Source: Clostridiaceae bacterium
Lineage (GTDB): Bacteria; Bacillota; Clostridia; DSM-8532
Direction: 5' to 3'
Assembly: GCA_012719545.1 (NCBI GenBank)
Contig: JAAYAD010000078.1
Span: forward strand, 1-64,000
DNA: 64,000 nt
Below the pieces are notes generated by a model that had not been told where the DNA came from, made no database searches, and saw only the letters and a list, made by a program, of their open reading frames with translations. Made by a program: the position numbers and the translations under genes. This document shows positions 8,929 through 17,108 of this stretch, piece after piece (positions within the stretch are counted from its first letter, which is position 1; each line of letters starts with the position of its first letter).

Positions 8929-9021
8929 ATTAAGATTAGGTTACGCATCCATAAATATTGTTACACATTTCCTTTGTCTTAATACACAGGTTTGAGCCTG
9001 TTTTTATAAAATTTAAAAATA

Positions 9022-10191
9022 CTATAAAAGATAATTGAGGACATTTACGATTTTTCCGTTTTTATAGTATACCCTCGGAATGCGCTTTCCTATAAGGCAC
9101 ACTATTTCATAGGGAATTGTTCCAATCAGCCCTGCAATATGTTCGGCAGTAATTTCGCTGTCTCCCTGTTTCCCCAAAAGAACCACTTCGTCCCCTATTG
9201 AAATGTCACCTGAGATACCGGTTACGTCTATCATGCACTGGTCCATGCAAATTGATCCAACTACAGGTGCAGGCTGGCCGTTTACAAGAACATGGCTTTT
9301 TCCCGTGAGAAGCCGCAAATAGCCGTCAGCATAGCCAACCGGAATGGTTGCAATCCTTGTGGGACGTTCTGCAACAAACTTTCTGCCATAGCTTACCGCC
9401 GTTCCCTTTTCAACCTGCTTTACCATGGTTATACGGGCTTTTAAGGTCATGGCAGGTTTAAGTTCAATTACACTTCTGTCCACTTCATTGGATGGATAAA
9501 TGCCGTAAAGTATTATTCCCGGCCGCACCAAATCAAGGGTAAATTCGGGATACTGCATGATTGCGGCGCTGTTAGACACATGTTTTATGGGGATTAATAT
9601 TCCTATCCTGTTAAGCTCATTTATTATTGTTTCAAAAAGCTCCATCTGCTTTAAGGTATAGCTTCTGTCCCTTTCATCAGCAGTTGCAAAATGGGTGAAT
9701 ATGCCTTCTACAATAATTCCCGGAAGCTTATTTATTTCAACTACATCCTTAACTGCACTATACCCGGGAAGAAATCCAACCCTGGACATGCCCGTATCTA
9801 TCTTTATGTGAACCCGTGCCTTTGTTTTATGCTTCAGTGCGGCATCAGACAGTATTTTAGCCATTTCATGGCTGAAAACGGTCTGAGTAATGTTATACTG
9901 TATCAGCTCGTCCGCCCTTAAGGGCTCGGTATGGCTTAATACCAGAATAGGAACATCAATGCCTATTTTTCTTAACTGTATTGCCTCATCTATCATTGAT
10001 ACCGCAAGCCTTGTGGCGCCGTTTTCAATAATTGTAGTGACTGTTTCCAAAACACCATGCCCATAAGCATCAGCCTTGACAACTGCCATTATTTCAGTAC
10101 GTTTTCCTACAAGCTTGCGTATTTCTCTCACATTATGGGCTATGTTATCAAGATCTATTTCAGCCCATGCCCGGGTAAATTTATAATCCAC
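9022..10191 (-). CDS. alr: Alanine racemase
   Basis: This 389-residue PLP enzyme interconverts L- and D-alanine for peptidoglycan precursors in the cytoplasm. The PLP lysine is Lys39 in AVVKADAYGHG. The second catalytic base, a tyrosine, lies in AVSYGRKF in the C-terminal beta domain. IFTHFATAD, LVRPGIILYGIYP and SICMDQCMIDVT are further family signatures. The start is GTG at 10191, preceded by AAGGTGATAAC. It follows nnr on the same strand after an 81-base gap and precedes endoA, the usual clostridial and bacillar order. The length is normal. Confidence 0.97.
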   Translation of the reverse strand: MDYKFTRAWAEIDLDNIAHNVREIRKLVGKRTEIMAVVKADAYGHGVLETVTTIIENGATRLAVSMIDEAIQLRKIGIDVPILVLSHTEPLRADELIQYNITQTVFSHEMAKILSDAALKHKTKARVHIKIDTGMSRVGFLPGYSAVKDVVEINKLPGIIVEGIFTHFATADERDRSYTLKQMELFETIINELNRIGILIPIKHVSNSAAIMQYPEFTLDLVRPGIILYGIYPSNEVDRSVIELKPAMTLKARITMVKQVEKGTAVSYGRKFVAERPTRIATIPVGYADGYLRLLTGKSHVLVNGQPAPVVGSICMDQCMIDVTGISGDISIGDEVVLLGKQGDSEITAEHIAGLIGTIPYEIVCLIGKRIPRVYYKNGKIVNVLNYLL

Positions 10192-10272
10192 GTTATCACC
10201 TTGCTATATTATGGTTTGAAAAGACCAATAAAGGTCAGGCGCGCCTTTTTACGCCCCCGACTACCCAAAATC

Positions 10273-11817
10273 CTATTTTAAAATATGTTTAAATGCTGCA
10301 GGAATATTATCCACTATATCGGAAGCCATAAGGCTTGTGGTGCCTTTTTTGCCCGCAGCCAGATCCCCGGAAAGCCCGTGCATGTATACTCCCATGCAGG
10401 AGGCCTCAAAGGGGGCCAATCCCTGGCCTAATAAGGATACAATCATTCCTGCAAGTACATCTCCCGCTCCAGCCGTTGCCATGCCGTTGTTTCCTGTTGG
10501 GTTAATTGCAATCCTTCCGTCGTTGGATGCAATAACGGTTCCGGCTCCCTTTAGGACAACTGTTAATCCGAATTCATCTGCAAATTTACCTGCTACCTCG
10601 AGCCTGTTTTTCTGTACCTCCTCAACTGTAAGCCCCGCAAGCCTTGCCATCTCGGCAGGATGCGGAGTAATTACGGCTTCGCCCCTGATATTTTCAAGGA
10701 GAGTCTTGTCACCGGCAAGAATATTAAGGGCATCGGCATCAAGAACCATTGGCTTTTCACAGCAATCAAACAAGGTCTTAAGAAGATTTAACGTATCATC
10801 ATTGCAGGATAATCCGGGGCCCACAAGAACTGCATCCGCATTCTCAACCAGGTTTTTAAGAAGGCTGCCGTCATTTATATGAATATGTCCATCCTTTTCG
10901 GGCATAAGCTCTATAACCGCCTCAGGTATGAGAGTTGATACTGTACTCCATAAACTTTCGGGAACTGCCAGTTTAAAAAGGCCGGTACCGGTTCTGTAGG
11001 CAGCTGCGGCGCATAAGTATGCTGCTCCCGCCATGCCTTTTGACCCTGCCACAGCAAGTACTTTCCCAAAGGTTCCCTTATGGCTGTTATCGGGCCTTTT
11101 AGGCATTAATGCTTTAATATCGCTCTTTTCAAGAAGCCAGGGCGTATTAAGGTCTTCTGCAAGGGCATAGGGAATTCCTATATCAGCTACTGTAAGCTCA
11201 CCCATGAAGTCGGCTCCCGGATACTGTACCATTCCCACCTTAGGCATGAAAAATGTTACCGTGGCGTCAGCCTTGATGCAGTTACCCCTTACTTCCCCGG
11301 TAAGGGCGTCAACTCCGGAGGCTATATCAATAGACAGTATCAGTCTTGAATTTTCATTAATGGTATCAATTACCCTGTCCAGCATTCCTTCAACATTGCG
11401 GTTAAGGCCTGTTCCCAGAAGCCCGTCAATAACAAGGTCGCTTTCAAGGCAGGAAACTTCAAGGCGTTTTAAAGATTCCTCATCGCACAGAACTGGAATA
11501 CTAAGTCCCATATTAAGAAGGATTTTTGCGTTTATCAGTGCATCTCCTGCAATATCTTCAATGCCGCAGCTGGAATAAACAGAAACGGTATAGCCCATAA
11601 GGAGCAAATGCCTTGCCACCGCAAAAGCATCTCCCCCGTTGTTTCCAGGACCTGCAACAACGGTAATTTTTGCATCCTTTTTATTCTTTATAAGGCCTGA
11701 GGCTTTAGCAACAACCTGCAAAGCCGCATTCTCCATGAGGACTATTCCCGGTATCCCCAATTGATCTATGGCAGTTTTGTCAATCATTTTCATCTGCTGA
11801 GGTGTCAGAAGTTTCAT
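10273..11817 (-). CDS. nnr: Bifunctional NAD(P)H-hydrate repair enzyme (epimerase plus ADP-dependent dehydratase)
   Basis: This 514-residue fusion repairs damaged NAD(P)H. The N-terminal YjeF domain (about 1-215) epimerises NAD(P)HX; its phosphate loop is visible as VAGPGNNGGDAFAVARHL. The C-terminal ribokinase-like domain (about 225-510) dehydrates S-NAD(P)HX with ADP; its anion-hole signature is GNNGMATAGAGDVLAGMI. The start is the ATG at 11817, with GGAGGGG seven bases upstream. The more distal in-frame start lies inside the preceding gene and has no ribosome site. It overlaps the end of the coiled-coil gene by 38 bp, so the two are probably translated from one message. Confidence 0.96.
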   Translation of the reverse strand: MKLLTPQQMKMIDKTAIDQLGIPGIVLMENAALQVVAKASGLIKNKKDAKITVVAGPGNNGGDAFAVARHLLLMGYTVSVYSSCGIEDIAGDALINAKILLNMGLSIPVLCDEESLKRLEVSCLESDLVIDGLLGTGLNRNVEGMLDRVIDTINENSRLILSIDIASGVDALTGEVRGNCIKADATVTFFMPKVGMVQYPGADFMGELTVADIGIPYALAEDLNTPWLLEKSDIKALMPKRPDNSHKGTFGKVLAVAGSKGMAGAAYLCAAAAYRTGTGLFKLAVPESLWSTVSTLIPEAVIELMPEKDGHIHINDGSLLKNLVENADAVLVGPGLSCNDDTLNLLKTLFDCCEKPMVLDADALNILAGDKTLLENIRGEAVITPHPAEMARLAGLTVEEVQKNRLEVAGKFADEFGLTVVLKGAGTVIASNDGRIAINPTGNNGMATAGAGDVLAGMIVSLLGQGLAPFEASCMGVYMHGLSGDLAAGKKGTTSLMASDIVDNIPAAFKHILK

Positions 11818-12484
11818 ACTTGAACCCCTCCAAACCAAATTTCTCTTCCAGAAGCTTTACCTGGTCTGTTCCAATAAGCTCCGTAACCTCTTTTGCATAA
11901 TTCGTCCAATCCATGGAAATAGCTTCAAGCTCATTCTTAAGCTGTGCCTGGCGCTGCTCCAGTTCAATCAGCTCCCTAGCTATTTCCTCAGCTCTGTCCC
12001 TGTTTTTCTTAAGCGTTGCAAATATGTAGCCCATAGAATCATTAAGAAGTTTAAGATTGGCTTCCTTTAATTCCTGCTCCACTTTCTCTATGTCCTCTAA
12101 AACGTCATTCATTCGCTTATTGATTTTTTCAATCTCTTTTTTGCACTCTGCAAGCCTTTTTTTGGCTTCATCATTATCCTTGTCAAAGGCCTCCTGGGTA
12201 AGGCTCATTATTTCACCCATCAGTTTCAGTTTTGCAGGTTCCAGGTTCTCCTGCTCATTTTTCAGCATAGCCTCTCTTTTTATGAGCTCATTCATTTCTT
12301 TTTCGGCCTTTTCTATTTCCGGGCTCATTTTTATAGATACAAACAGCTTTGTCCAGCGCTCGTCCAGAGAAAGGCGGGTAATATTATTCTGCCTTAATAT
12401 TGACACATCAAAATTAACGACATTTTCCTGATTTTGAACTTCCTCGGTCTCGTTCCTTTCCTGCCTTCGCCTGAACAACCACAT
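11780..12484 (-). CDS. Unknown coiled-coil protein encoded ahead of nnr
   Basis: This 234-residue protein has no signal peptide and no membrane segment. After ~50 residues with a basic start (MWLFRRRQERNE), nearly all of residues 55-200 is heptad-like and highly charged (EKAEKEMNELIKREAMLKNEQENLE...). That predicts long coiled coils in a soluble cytoplasmic protein. The C-terminal ~35 residues are less regular (LLEEKFGLEGFKYETSD). I recognise no enzymatic family. It is the first gene of the unit leading into nnr, with GGGGGAATTTGT before its ATG. The function is unknown; a structural or scaffolding role is the most that can be inferred. Confidence 0.75.
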   Translation of the reverse strand: MWLFRRRQERNETEEVQNQENVVNFDVSILRQNNITRLSLDERWTKLFVSIKMSPEIEKAEKEMNELIKREAMLKNEQENLEPAKLKLMGEIMSLTQEAFDKDNDEAKKRLAECKKEIEKINKRMNDVLEDIEKVEQELKEANLKLLNDSMGYIFATLKKNRDRAEEIARELIELEQRQAQLKNELEAISMDWTNYAKEVTELIGTDQVKLLEEKFGLEGFKYETSDTSADEND

Positions 12485-12656
12485 ACAAATTCCCCCAAAG
12501 CAGATGTTTCTTTATTAATTGCTGCATAAATTTTTCTCTTCTAAAACATCCATTATTTTAGTATAACATAAAGGAGGGCAATATTGTTTTAGCCCGCCCT
12601 CAGAAAGCTCCGCTTTCTTTATATGGCATTATCAATACTTTCCCAAGGGGTAAACT

Positions 12657-14291
12657 ATGGAGACAAATCAGGTGGAGAAGATACATATCATCCCGTTGCC
12701 CAAAAGCCTTTGCAAGCGGAGACTTGCTGCAATCATAATATCGGCTTTTATTGCCCTGTTTTTAATTTTCATTCTTTTTTCATTTATGTTAAACAACACC
12801 ACAGTGCATCATGGAGTTAAAATTGACGGAAAAAACGTTGGAGGCTATACAAAAAATGAGCTTTCCAGGTATCTTGCAGATTATTATCAGCAGAACTTCA
12901 GTAATATCGCATTAACAATAAAAAGTCCCAGCTTTACAAGAAATATATCTTTATCTGATCTGGGTATAAAAATCGACATTGAGGATATGGTTCAGAAAGC
13001 ATTTGCGATGGGCCGTACAGGAAATCTGTTTCAGCGTTTGTATGAGGGTCTTCGGCTTATCATAAGCCCTGTTACCATTGAATTATCAGTTGATGTAAGT
13101 TCTGATGCCTTCACAAACTATATAGACAGAATCTGCAATGATGTATTCAGGGAGGTTACACCGCCAAATCTCATTATTCTTGAAGACAAGGTAATACTCT
13201 GCACCGGAGTTTCAGGCCAGGAAGCCGACAGGGAAAAACTTGAGAAAGACATAATAAAAGCTATAAAAGCCATGAAGCCTGCTGAAATAGATATTGCCAT
13301 AAAGGAAAAGCTACCTCCTTCCCTTGATTTTGATACAACCTTCAATACCCTTAACAAGGAACCTGTTGATGCCCAGTTTATTAAGACATCCCGAACCACA
13401 TATGAAATAAAACCCCACGAAATGGGAAGAAGAATTGACCGTGACAAGCTTATGGAAATCTTAAACTACGTGGAAAACCGCCAGACACAGGAATATGAGG
13501 AAATTATTCTTCCCGTTGAGTTTATAAACCCCCAGCTTACAGATGAAGAGCTTAACTCCAGGCTTTTCAGGGATACCCTTGCCTCTTACAGAACCTACTT
13601 TAGAACAGATACCGAAAACAATATTAACAGAAGCATCAATATTGAGCTTGCGGCAAAGAGCATAGACGGCACCATACTTCTTCCCGGCGAGGAGTTCTCC
13701 TTTAACAAGATTGTGGGTCCCAGAACTCCCCAAAAGGGCTACAAAACGGCCCATATTTTTGTTGAGGGCCAAATCCGGGACGGAACCGGCGGAGGAGTCT
13801 GCCAGGTGTCAACAACCCTGTACAATGCAGTCTTAAGATCAAATCTAGAGGTTCTGGAACGCCATAATCATATGTTTACAGTGGGCTATGTACCCCTTGG
13901 ACTTGATGCTGCGGTTTCCTACGGGTATGCCGATCTGGTATTCAGAAACAATACAGGCCATCCCATGATAATTAAGGCCAAAGTATCCAATAATACACTT
14001 GATATAAAAATAGTATCTACAAACGATTATCCCGGACTAAAGGTGAAGCTTGCCACAAAGACCATAAGCAGCACCCCAAGGACGGTTCAGTTCATAGACG
14101 ATCCGTCCCTTCCCGCGGGAACCGCGATAGTTGCCGAAAGCGGCATGGACGGATACATAGTTGACACATACATAAAAGTATATAACGGTGACGTACTTAT
14201 ACGTGAAGAAAAACTTCACAGAAGCGTTTATCAGATGCTTCCCAGAAAAGTAATAAGAGGCACCGGGCGAGTTTCGGAAGTTATTGAGTAA
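12657..14291 (+). CDS. VanW-family exported protein with G5-like C-terminal domain
   Basis: This 544-residue protein has a cytoplasmic N-terminal tail, one membrane helix at about residues 22-44 and a large extracytoplasmic part. Residues ~85-280 fit peptidoglycan-binding-4 type repeats (YoaR-like). Residues ~310-440 are a VanW domain with ELAAKSIDGTILLPGEEFSFN and GGGVCQVSTTLYNAVLRSNLEVLERHNH. Residues ~465-540 look like a G5 domain (VPKxx..G-rich, ending MLPRKVIRGTG). VanW proteins are associated with glycopeptide-resistance loci and cell-wall functions, but their activity is unresolved. The start ATG at 12657 follows AAGGGG by six bases. It is the first gene of a plus-strand string ending at the DUF4153-like gene. 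Confidence 0.87.
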   Translation: METNQVEKIHIIPLPKSLCKRRLAAIIISAFIALFLIFILFSFMLNNTTVHHGVKIDGKNVGGYTKNELSRYLADYYQQNFSNIALTIKSPSFTRNISLSDLGIKIDIEDMVQKAFAMGRTGNLFQRLYEGLRLIISPVTIELSVDVSSDAFTNYIDRICNDVFREVTPPNLIILEDKVILCTGVSGQEADREKLEKDIIKAIKAMKPAEIDIAIKEKLPPSLDFDTTFNTLNKEPVDAQFIKTSRTTYEIKPHEMGRRIDRDKLMEILNYVENRQTQEYEEIILPVEFINPQLTDEELNSRLFRDTLASYRTYFRTDTENNINRSINIELAAKSIDGTILLPGEEFSFNKIVGPRTPQKGYKTAHIFVEGQIRDGTGGGVCQVSTTLYNAVLRSNLEVLERHNHMFTVGYVPLGLDAAVSYGYADLVFRNNTGHPMIIKAKVSNNTLDIKIVSTNDYPGLKVKLATKTISSTPRTVQFIDDPSLPAGTAIVAESGMDGYIVDTYIKVYNGDVLIREEKLHRSVYQMLPRKVIRGTGRVSEVIE

Positions 14292-14321
14292 ATTTATTAG
14301 CTAAAAACAGAGGTTAGATAC

Positions 14322-15290
14322 ATGAGACAATTCACTGTTCAGCCAAGGTACAACCAAAAACGGATAGACACTTTCCTGTTTGAAATGCTTCCCGGCGTTA
14401 ATGCGTCGGTTATATACAAGGCCTTCAGAAAAAGAAGCATAAAGGTTAATCAAAAACGCGTTAAAGAATCGCATCTTTTGGCTTCCGGCGATATTGTGGA
14501 AGTCTACATTCCTGATGAATATCTTAAAACTTCCCCCAATAAAGCAGCCGGAAAACTTCCCAGTGTTGTGTATGAGGATGACTATATAATTGCCGTATCC
14601 AAGCCCCAGGGTATCCCTGTACATAGGGATGAAAACCAGGATCAGATTGTACTTGATGAATGGGTGCAGGATTATGTACGAAAGCGCAATGAAGCAAATT
14701 ACGAAAAGGATTTTCCGGCCCTGTGCCACCGAATAGATCGCAACACGGGAGGCCTTGTTCTCCTTTCTAAGGATGCCAAAACCCTGGACATTATGCAGGA
14801 AAAATTTAAAAATCACGAAATTGCAAAAACATATATTTGTGTGGTTTTAGGCACACCCGAAAAGAAAAGCGGAACCCTTGAAGGCTATTTAAAAAAAGAC
14901 AGCTCAAAGAGCAGGGTTTTTATATACGACCATCCTGTAAAGAATGCCGACAGGATAATTACGCGCTACAGGGTAAAAAAGTACCTTGGAAAATTTTCTC
15001 TTCTTGAAGTAGAGCTGGTTACGGGAAAAACTCATCAGATAAGGGCTCATCTTGCCCATATTGGCTGCCCCTTGCTGGGCGATGGCAAGTATGGCAAAAA
15101 TGAGGTCAACAAAGCCCTGGGGCTTAAGTGGCAGGCCCTTTGGGCAGTAAAAGTCGGTTTTCCCTTCTCATCCCCTTCAGGCCACCTTGAATATCTCAAA
15201 AACAAGACCATAGCATTGCCTGAAATTTCCTGGGAAGAAGGTATAAAAAACCTTGGAATATCAGATGATGAGCATCTAATTCAGGTTTGA
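14322..15290 (+). CDS. RluA-family RNA pseudouridine synthase
   Basis: This 322-residue enzyme converts specific uridines in rRNA or tRNA to pseudouridine. An S4-like RNA-binding domain covers about residues 12-75 (RIDTFLFEMLPGVNASVIYKAFRKRSIKVN). The catalytic domain contains the RluA motif HRIDRNTGGLVLL near residue 140, with the catalytic Asp. It ends with TGKTHQIRAHLAHIGCPLLGDGKYG. The family includes RluC and RluD, and the target cannot be decided from sequence. It starts 30 bases after the VanW gene and overlaps the first, unlikely start of the DarA gene, so these genes are probably co-transcribed. Confidence 0.93.
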   Translation: MRQFTVQPRYNQKRIDTFLFEMLPGVNASVIYKAFRKRSIKVNQKRVKESHLLASGDIVEVYIPDEYLKTSPNKAAGKLPSVVYEDDYIIAVSKPQGIPVHRDENQDQIVLDEWVQDYVRKRNEANYEKDFPALCHRIDRNTGGLVLLSKDAKTLDIMQEKFKNHEIAKTYICVVLGTPEKKSGTLEGYLKKDSSKSRVFIYDHPVKNADRIITRYRVKKYLGKFSLLEVELVTGKTHQIRAHLAHIGCPLLGDGKYGKNEVNKALGLKWQALWAVKVGFPFSSPSGHLEYLKNKTIALPEISWEEGIKNLGISDDEHLIQV

Positions 15291-15358
15291 AAAAGCTGGC
15301 AGCATCCCGTATAATGATATTGAGGCATATTATGCCAATAAAAAAAGGAGGACCACCT

Positions 15359-15688
15359 ATGAAGCTCTTAATAGCAATTGTTAGTGATGAGGACAGCAAC
15401 ATTCTTGCTGATAAACTCAACCGTGAAGGCTTTGGTACCACAAAACTCTGCTCCACTGGCGGATTTTTGAAAAGCGGAAATACCACCTTCTTAATCGCTA
15501 CAGAAGATGACAAAGTAGAGCGGGCCCTCGCAATAATTGCAGACACCTGCAAGTCAAGACGCAGAATGATAGCTCCCGAAAAGCTTCCGGGAAGCTTTGG
15601 CGCATTTAACATGGCTATGCCAATAGAGGTTAACGTAGGTGGGGCAACAGTATTTACTCTGAACATAGAACAATTCATCAAACTGTAA
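15359..15688 (+). CDS. darA: Cyclic-di-AMP receptor, DarA/PstA-type PII-like protein
   Basis: This 109-residue cytoplasmic protein has the ferredoxin-like PII fold and binds cyclic di-AMP in characterised Firmicute relatives (PstA/DarA). The starting strand MKLLIAIVSDEDSNILADKLNREGFGTTKLCSTGGFLKSGNTTFLIA and the later VGGATVFTLNIEQFIKL match the family from end to end. The start is the ATG at 15359, seven bases after AAGGAGG. An in-frame start 72 bases upstream is inside the end of the pseudouridine synthase gene and is rejected. No output partner is known for this family. The next gene, an MFS transporter, begins only 20 bases downstream. Confidence 0.92.
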   Translation: MKLLIAIVSDEDSNILADKLNREGFGTTKLCSTGGFLKSGNTTFLIATEDDKVERALAIIADTCKSRRRMIAPEKLPGSFGAFNMAMPIEVNVGGATVFTLNIEQFIKL

Positions 15689-15707
15689 ACTAGCTGACAG
15701 GTTACTT

Positions 15708-17108
15708 ATGGGGTCAAAATTGACTGAAGAGTTTACACATCCAACAGAAAAAGAACTGGAAACGAATCGTTTACTTGGTATATTTGAAGGCTCATCGGCA
15801 AGAATTATTTTAAACCTTACAAGCGGTGCGTTCCTGGTCGGATTCTTAAAGTACATAGGAGCCAGCGATGCGGTATGTGGCTACATTATTGCGTTGCCTG
15901 TACTTGCCGCTGTCATTCAGTTTCTATCGCCAATAATTTTAGAAAGCCTTTCAAGGCGTATGAAGATAATAAAATTAGGGTCGGCAGTTCATAGATTGTC
16001 ACTGTCGGCTTTAATTGTTATTCCCTTTTTGCCCATTAATACATCGGCAAAGCTATGGATTGCAGGAATAATATTTTTAATTTCACATCTGATTTTGTCA
16101 TTTGTTACCCCGGCAGTATCCACCATGTACGTAAGCTTTGTTCCCCAAAGCATACGCGGCAGGTATTTCGGAATGCGCGAGTCTTATATGCTTGCTTCTG
16201 CAACCATAGTCACCCTGATTCTTGGAAAGGTGCTTGATAATTTTACCGATGCGGGAAACGAAATCATGGGGCATGTTGTTGTCTATGCCACAATATTTTT
16301 ATTTACTGTGATAAACTATTTATCCTATCACTTTATGAAGGAGGTTTCGCTGGATCACAGCAAGGAACGCCTGAAAATCAAAGATATTTTTACGCTTCCG
16401 CTTAAGGACAGAAGATTTATTTACTATTTTGTAATGCTGGTTTTGTGGAACATATCTCTGCAGATTGCATCAGCTTTTTTCAGCGTATATCTTAAATCAG
16501 ACTTAAACATGAACTATACAACCATTACGGTTCTTTCCACCATAAACTCCATACTCTATATAATTTCTGCCAAAAGGTGGGGACGTTTTGCGGACAAGCA
16601 TGGCTGGGCAACCACCACCATGATAACCATAGGCATACTTGGAATCTGTCACGGTATATGGTTTTTCTCATTTAAAGGAAGTCCCATTCTGATTGTTTTG
16701 ATGGTTCTGGCTCATGTGCTTGGCGGCATTGCCTGGAGCGGAATCAACGTATCCATCTTTAATCTTCAGTTTGATTTTACACCTGATGAAAACAGAATGG
16801 TTTACATAGGCTTCAGTGCAGCAATAAGCGGTATAATAGGCTATATTGCAGCTCTGATTGGTTCTAAGCTTGTGAGCCTGTTTGAAACCGATATCATTCC
16901 CATTTTGGGAATTGACTTCAATATAAAGCAGCTTTTATTTTTAAGCTCATCCCTTCTTATGCTGCTGTGTTCCTTTTACATATATTTCTTTATGGGAGTT
17001 AAAAATAACAAGAAAGTATTGAAAATATTTGGGGAATATATTCATAGTAGACTCCAATCCTTAAACCTATTTTTGAACAGGAAAGGACGCGGCTATGAGA
17101 AGGATTGA
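15708..17108 (+). CDS. Major facilitator superfamily transporter of unknown substrate
   Basis: This 466-residue integral membrane protein has about twelve hydrophobic helices. The cytoplasmic loop between helices 2 and 3 contains ESLSRRMKIIKLGS, an MFS motif A variant. The central loop after helix 6 (SLDHSKERLKIKDIFTLPLKDRRF) and the second-half loop SAKRWGRFADKHGW are also typical. No substrate can be read from it. It lies 20 bases after the c-di-AMP receptor gene and overlaps the DUF4153-like gene by 14 bp, so expression is probably coordinated with both. The ribosome site before the ATG (CAGGTTACTT) is weak. Confidence 0.85.
   Translation: MGSKLTEEFTHPTEKELETNRLLGIFEGSSARIILNLTSGAFLVGFLKYIGASDAVCGYIIALPVLAAVIQFLSPIILESLSRRMKIIKLGSAVHRLSLSALIVIPFLPINTSAKLWIAGIIFLISHLILSFVTPAVSTMYVSFVPQSIRGRYFGMRESYMLASATIVTLILGKVLDNFTDAGNEIMGHVVVYATIFLFTVINYLSYHFMKEVSLDHSKERLKIKDIFTLPLKDRRFIYYFVMLVLWNISLQIASAFFSVYLKSDLNMNYTTITVLSTINSILYIISAKRWGRFADKHGWATTTMITIGILGICHGIWFFSFKGSPILIVLMVLAHVLGGIAWSGINVSIFNLQFDFTPDENRMVYIGFSAAISGIIGYIAALIGSKLVSLFETDIIPILGIDFNIKQLLFLSSSLLMLLCSFYIYFFMGVKNNKKVLKIFGEYIHSRLQSLNLFLNRKGRGYEKD

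Noticed and set aside
8978-9006. Short hairpin (ACAGG / CCTGT followed by TTTTTA) between alr and endoA as a plus-strand terminator
   Set aside because: No plus-strand gene lies upstream to be terminated, and the stem is only five base pairs.
12573-12640. Two short hairpins in the divergent gap before the VanW gene as a riboswitch
   Set aside because: The stems are short, no known aptamer core is present, and the sequence reads as an ordinary promoter leader.
15196-15681. A 161-codon minus-strand frame opposite the DarA gene
   Set aside because: It overlaps the recognisable DarA and pseudouridine synthase genes and resembles no protein family.
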